DNA of 64,000 nucleotides from Vibrio navarrensis (GTDB lineage Bacteria; Pseudomonadota; Gammaproteobacteria; Enterobacterales; Vibrionaceae): NCBI RefSeq assembly GCF_015767675.1, contig NZ_CP065217.1, positions 2,666,001 to 2,730,000 of the forward strand, read 5' to 3'. Shown piece by piece: positions 60,336 to 64,000 of this stretch (position 1 is its first letter; each line of letters starts with the position of its first letter). The notes under the pieces were generated by a model. It saw only the letters and a program-made list of their open reading frames with translations, ran no database searches and was not told where the DNA came from. The position numbers and the translations under genes were made by a program.

Positions 60336-60421
60336 AGTACCTCCTGACATAACAACGGTTTTCAAGTCCAATTTCCTAAGTATAGAACCAAGTGCTAGCA
60401 CATACCCCTGCAAAGAAAAAA

Positions 60422-60443
60422 CAACCCAGCCGAAGCTGGGTTG
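60422..60443 (-). terminator. Rho-independent terminator of the apbE-nqrM transcript
   Basis: CAACCCAGC-CGAA-GCTGGGTTG stem (9 bp), followed on the minus strand by TTTTTTCTTTG. It lies 14 bases after the nqrM stop. Confidence 0.9.
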
Positions 60444-60456
60444 AGTAATGACAAGG

Positions 60457-60690
60457 TCATGCTATGCGGTCTTTTTCCCACTCTGAGAGTTTTTGTGCTC
60501 GGGCCGCCTCTCGTGCTTCACGCTTTTTGCGCGCATCACACGGTTCTGGACAGTTGCAGACTTTCTCAATCCCAACCGCGCCCAAACCGCCACAGCTTCC
60601 TTTCACCACTTTTTTCTGGAAGATATAACCCACAGCCATCGCGGCGATCACCGCGACAAACACCGCAAAGGTAATTAGAAATGTACTCAT
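60457..60690 (-). CDS. nqrM: Na+-NQR maturation protein NqrM
   Basis: This 77-residue protein has one N-terminal membrane helix (FLITFAVFVAVIAAMAVGYIF) and the four conserved Cys residues in SCGGLGAVG and KVCNCPEPC, then a basic helical tail. NqrM (DUF539) is required for assembly of the Na+-NQR complex and is thought to deliver iron for its metal centre. It is 19 bases downstream of apbE, the FMN-transfer factor for NqrB and NqrC, so both maturation factors are co-transcribed. Confidence 0.93.
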   Translation of the reverse strand: MSTFLITFAVFVAVIAAMAVGYIFQKKVVKGSCGGLGAVGIEKVCNCPEPCDARKKREAREAARAQKLSEWEKDRIA

Positions 60691-60709
60691 ACGCTTAAAC
60701 TCAATCCTG

Positions 60710-61714
60710 TCATTTTTTCACAAATGGTTGGTAGGCTTTAGAAACCAGCTCTTTAAAACCATCATCCGTTTTTACAATCATTAGTACGGGGATGTTGTTT
60801 TGGTTGGCTACTTCCATTCCTTTGATATCGCCAAGCACCATCAGCCCCGTCGCTAAGCCATCGGCGGTCATGGACGACTTATCCAGCACCGTCACCGACA
60901 CCACTTTATTGGAGATGGGTTTACCGGTCGTCGGGTCAATAATATGTGAATAACGGACCCCATCACGCTCAAAGTAGTTGCGATAATCGCCAGAAGTGGC
61001 AATCGCCATATCGCCCGGCTCAATAATTTCTTGAATCGCACGCTCTTCAACAGAAGGTTTCTCGACAGCAATGCGCCAAGGAATACCCTCACGGTTGACG
61101 CCTTTTAAACGAATCTCCCCGCCCACTTCAACCATGTAGTTGTTAATGCCTTGCGACTGAATGTAATCGGCCACCACATCCACCCCCCAGCCTTTAGCAA
61201 TGGTCGAAAGATCCACATACAAGTTCGGCAAGGTTTTTGTCAGTTGATTGCCTTGTACGGATAAATGGTGAATGCCCGTTTTGGCTTTGCGCTGTGCGAG
61301 TTCAGCATCGCTCGGCACCACTTCAGGGCGTGCTTCTGGGCCAAATCCCCACAGATTAACTAACGGCCCAACCGTGACATCCAACGCTCCTTCAGTCAAC
61401 TGATTAAGGCGAATAGCTTCTTTCACCACCGTTGCGGTTTGCTCAGAAACAGTAAACGGCTCTGAACCTTGGTATTGGTTAAAACGGCTCAGCTCTGAAT
61501 CTTTGCGATAAGTCGACATCTGATCGTTCACTTCTTCCAACAAGCGATCCACTTCGGCTTGGATCGATTCAGCGCTCGGGATGTCGGGTTGAACGATGTA
61601 TTTTATATTATACGTCGTGCCCATGGTTGGGCCGCTAAGATGAACTTGTTCTGCAGGCTTTTCACAGCCAGCGAGAATCAATAGAGAAGCAAATGCAACA
61701 AGCCACTTTTTCAC
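60710..61714 (-). CDS. apbE: FAD:protein FMN transferase
   Basis: This 334-residue lipoprotein has a lipobox in LLILAGCEK. It has the ApbE signatures: GPTMGTTYNIKY, the FAD/Mg2+-binding SMTADGLATGLMVLG near residue 285, and SGDYRNYFERDG, SHIIDPTTGKPI. It covalently attaches FMN to Thr residues of NqrB and NqrC in the periplasm. It is separated from nqrF by a terminator, so expression is either by readthrough or from its own promoter. Confidence 0.94.
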   Translation of the reverse strand: MKKWLVAFASLLILAGCEKPAEQVHLSGPTMGTTYNIKYIVQPDIPSAESIQAEVDRLLEEVNDQMSTYRKDSELSRFNQYQGSEPFTVSEQTATVVKEAIRLNQLTEGALDVTVGPLVNLWGFGPEARPEVVPSDAELAQRKAKTGIHHLSVQGNQLTKTLPNLYVDLSTIAKGWGVDVVADYIQSQGINNYMVEVGGEIRLKGVNREGIPWRIAVEKPSVEERAIQEIIEPGDMAIATSGDYRNYFERDGVRYSHIIDPTTGKPISNKVVSVTVLDKSSMTADGLATGLMVLGDIKGMEVANQNNIPVLMIVKTDDGFKELVSKAYQPFVKK

Positions 61715-61811
61715 TTGTTTAACTCCTATTGTGGAATGGATATAGAAAATAGGTGCAAAATTTGGCCTCCATTTTCTATATCAACTCTATTACGTCAAAA
61801 TCATTTAATAA

Positions 61812-61846
61812 GAAAAAAGAATGGCTGACCCACAAGGGCCAGCCAT
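61812..61846 (-). terminator. Terminator between nqrF and apbE
   Basis: An imperfect stem (ATGGCTG..CAGCCAT, 61821-61846, one mismatch inside) is followed on the minus strand by TCTTTTTTCTT. It lies about 20 bases after the nqrF stop. Confidence 0.8.
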
Positions 61847-61867
61847 AGTTTCAGTCACTTAGCGGAA

Positions 61868-63094
61868 TTAACCACCGAAGTCATCCAGTAGGATGTTTTC
61901 GTCTTCAACACCAAGATCTTTCAGCATGCCGATAACGGCAGCGTTCATCATTGGTGGACCACACATGTAGTATTCACAATCTTCTGGCGCATCGTGATCG
62001 CGCAGATAGTTTTCGTACAGTACGTTGTGGATGAAGCCGGTGTAACCCGTCCAGTTATCTTCTGGTTGCGGATCAGACAGCGCACAGTGCCACACGAAGT
62101 TGTCGTTTTCAGCCGCTAGGCCATCGAAATCTTCTACGTAGAACATTTCACGCTTAGAACGCGCACCGTACCAGAAAGACATCTTACGTTTAGACTGCAG
62201 ACGTTTTAGCTGGTCAAAAATGTGTGAACGCATTGGTGCCATACCCGCACCACCACCAATGAAGACCATTTCTGCATCGGTATCTTTGGCGAAGAACTCA
62301 CCAAACGGACCAGAAATCGTACACTTATCACCCGCTTTTAGCGACCAGATGTAAGAAGACATCTGACCCGGTGGTACGTTTGGATTGTTTGGTGGCGGCG
62401 TCGCGATACGTACGTTCAGCATGATGATGCCAAATTCTTCCGGGTAGTTCGCCATAGAGTAAGCACGAATAATTGGCTCATCCACTTTTGAAACGTAACG
62501 GAACAGATTGAACTTGTCCCAGTCACCACGGAATTTTTCCGGAACATCGTAGTCAGCGTACTTAACTTCATGCGCAGGCGCTTCGATCTGAATGTAACCA
62601 CCCGCACGGAATGGCACAGACTCACCATCAGGGATCTGCAGCTTAAGCTCTTTGATGAATGTCGCTTTGTTATCGTTAGAGATAACCGTACATTCCCACC
62701 GCTTAACACCAAAGATCTCTTCTGGCAGTTCAAGATCCAAATCGTTCTTCACAGCAACCTGACAAGCTAGACGCTCACCTTCACGAGCTTCACCTTTGGT
62801 AATGTGATCAAGCTCAGTAGGTAGAATGTCACCACCGCCAGATTTGATTTTTACGCGGCACTGACCACATGAGCCACCACCACCACAAGCAGACGAAACG
62901 AAGACACCGGCACCAGCCAGTGCAGTCAGCAGTTTACCGCCTGGTTGCGTTACGATCGCTTTTGCAGGATCGCCATTGATAGAGATTGTAATGTCACCTG
63001 TTGGTACTAGCTTGGATTTGGCGAACAGAATCACCAAAACCAACGCCAGTATAATCAGGGTAAACATCACTACACCAAAAATAATAGTATACAT
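61868..63094 (-). CDS. nqrF: Na+-translocating NADH:quinone reductase subunit F
   Basis: This 408-residue subunit is the NADH-oxidising entry point of Na+-NQR. It has one N-terminal membrane helix ([14 protein letters not shown]), a 2Fe-2S ferredoxin domain ([15 protein letters not shown], and LACQVAV for the fourth Cys), an FAD domain ([12 protein letters not shown]) and an NADH domain ([22 protein letters not shown]). Length and sequence are normal for Vibrio. It is the last structural gene of the nqr operon. Confidence 0.97.
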   Translation of the reverse strand: MYTIIFGVVMFTLIILALVLVILFAKSKLVPTGDITISINGDPAKAIVTQPGGKLLTALAGAGVFVSSACGGGGSCGQCRVKIKSGGGDILPTELDHITKGEAREGERLACQVAVKNDLDLELPEEIFGVKRWECTVISNDNKATFIKELKLQIPDGESVPFRAGGYIQIEAPAHEVKYADYDVPEKFRGDWDKFNLFRYVSKVDEPIIRAYSMANYPEEFGIIMLNVRIATPPPNNPNVPPGQMSSYIWSLKAGDKCTISGPFGEFFAKDTDAEMVFIGGGAGMAPMRSHIFDQLKRLQSKRKMSFWYGARSKREMFYVEDFDGLAAENDNFVWHCALSDPQPEDNWTGYTGFIHNVLYENYLRDHDAPEDCEYYMCGPPMMNAAVIGMLKDLGVEDENILLDDFGG

Positions 63095-63128
63095 TCACTA
63101 TTTCCTTTATTGCTGCGGTTTACCCGAC

Positions 63129-63725
63129 TTACAGTTGAACACCAGAGAATGACATGAAGCCCAACGCCATCAAGCCAGCTGTGATAAAGGTAATACCCAA
63201 ACCACGCAGACCTGGAGGAACGTCTGAATACTTCATCTTCTCACGGATACCTGCAAGAGCGACGATAGCCAGCATCCAGCCCACACCAGAACCGAAACCG
63301 TATACCACAGATTCAGCAAAGCTGTAGTCGCGCTGCACCATGAAAGACACACCACCGAAGATGGCACAGTTTACTGTGATCAATGGTAGGAAGATGCCCA
63401 GTGCGTTATACAGAGGCGGGAAGAAGCGATCGAGGATCATTTCCAGAATCTGTACTAATGCCGCAATAACACCGATAAAGGTAATAAAGTTCAGGAAGCT
63501 TAAATCTACCCCTTCAGCCAGTGCATCTGGTTTTAGCACTAGGTTGTACACCAGATTATTGACTGGTACAGAGATAGTCAGTACTACGATAACCGCAATA
63601 CCTAAGCCGAAAGAGGTCTTCACTTTCTTCGATACCGCCAAGAAGGTACACATACCTAAGAAGAAAGAGAGTGCCATGTTCTCGATGAAAATCGATTTAA
63701 CCAGCAAACTAATATAATGTTCCAT
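63129..63725 (-). CDS. nqrE: Na+-translocating NADH:quinone reductase subunit E
   Basis: This 198-residue integral membrane protein has six predicted helices. The Cys residues in [10 protein letters not shown] and VNCAIFGGV are in the half-membrane positions that bind the intramembrane iron centre together with NqrD in this family. It is a homologue of RnfA. It starts seven bases after nqrD and ends about 34 bases before nqrF. Confidence 0.96.
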   Translation of the reverse strand: MEHYISLLVKSIFIENMALSFFLGMCTFLAVSKKVKTSFGLGIAVIVVLTISVPVNNLVYNLVLKPDALAEGVDLSFLNFITFIGVIAALVQILEMILDRFFPPLYNALGIFLPLITVNCAIFGGVSFMVQRDYSFAESVVYGFGSGVGWMLAIVALAGIREKMKYSDVPPGLRGLGITFITAGLMALGFMSFSGVQL

Positions 63726-63732
63726 GACGACC

Positions 63733-63999
63733 TTACTCCTTCGCTTCTACTTGTTCAGGCTTGAACGTGCGAATCGCCCAAATCATGAAACCGATCAGGA
63801 AAAACGCTGAAGGTGCCAGCAACATTAGGCCGTTTGGTTGATACCAACCGCCATTGCTGATCAGTGGCATCACTTCAATTCCGAATAGTTTGCCTGAGCC
63901 CAAAAGCTCACGGAAGAAACCAACGGTAATCAAAACGAAGCCATAACCTAGACCGTTGCCAATACCGTCGATAAACGATGGAATTGGTGCCGACTTCAT
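63733..63999 (-). CDS. nqrD: Na+-translocating NADH:quinone reductase subunit D (C-terminal part)
   Basis: Only the last 88 or so residues are in the window ([32 protein letters not shown], then the final helix and [10 protein letters not shown]). The full protein is about 210 residues, so the 5' part and nqrA-C lie beyond the right edge. It pairs with NqrE in the membrane. Confidence 0.94.
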   Translation of the reverse strand: MKSAPIPSFIDGIGNGLGYGFVLITVGFFRELLGSGKLFGIEVMPLISNGGWYQPNGLMLLAPSAFFLIGFMIWAIRTFKPEQVEAKE

Positions 64000-64000
64000 C

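Overview
The window comes from a gamma-proteobacterium of the Vibrionaceae, most likely a Vibrio. The evidence is the right end: a conserved block with a Na+-translocating NADH:quinone reductase operon (nqrD partial, nqrE, nqrF), apbE, nqrM, a DUF2789 gene, dinB, a RecQ-family helicase, a YggN-like gene, an NSS transporter and a DUF4250 gene (about 54.2-64 kb). The species cannot be fixed from sequence alone.

Everything left of about 54.2 kb looks like an accessory region assembled from modules. (i) 0-9 kb: an OmpA-like plus thrombospondin-type-3 (TSP3) lipoprotein operon, then a giant TSP3 lipoprotein of 1301 aa. The first operon is duplicated at 35.2-39.1 kb, and its upstream block occurs a third time at bases 1-204, so another copy probably lies off the left edge. 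(ii) 9.0-10.8 kb: an intact IS1634-type insertion sequence. (iii) 10.9-17.7 kb: a chaperone-usher fimbrial operon that carries its own OmpA-like gene. (iv) 18.9-22.6 kb: two secreted helical proteins resembling a two-component alpha-pore-forming toxin. (v) 22.8-29.5 kb (minus strand) and 47.2-53.6 kb (plus strand): two copies of an unusual three-gene RHS cassette, consisting of a Sec-type secreted protein of about 405 aa, a signal-less RHS/YD-repeat shell of about 1267 aa, and a separate Tat-signal protein carrying the second half of the RHS core and a variable C-terminus. (vi) Secreted small proteins and toxins between them: two beta/gamma-crystallin-like proteins, a Nep1-like (NLP) cytotoxin with GHRHDWE, and a trypsin-like protease gene broken by one in-frame TGA. 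(vii) 39.5-42.7 kb: a small catabolic island (DapA-family lyase, class II aldolase, divergent MocR-type regulator) that abuts a truncated RHS-core gene.

Six arrays of a degenerate, CTAG-rich, purine/pyrimidine-asymmetric repeat (about 0.2, 4.6, 18.2, 22.6, 32.9/34.8 and 39.1 kb) lie at module boundaries. Several abut abruptly truncated genes (IS6, IS66 and IS630 transposase fragments and a small ORF), and an IS1182-type element sits inside one of them with a CTAG target duplication. Inference: these arrays mark, or mediate, the recombination that built and duplicated the modules.

The most unusual system is the split RHS cassette. The RHS core is cut at the same place in both copies, and the downstream half begins with a twin-arginine signal, which suggests co-export of a folded RHS shell and its cargo through Tat. 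Other RHS-core remnants (18.45 kb, 42.7-43.5 kb) show the family has turned over repeatedly here.
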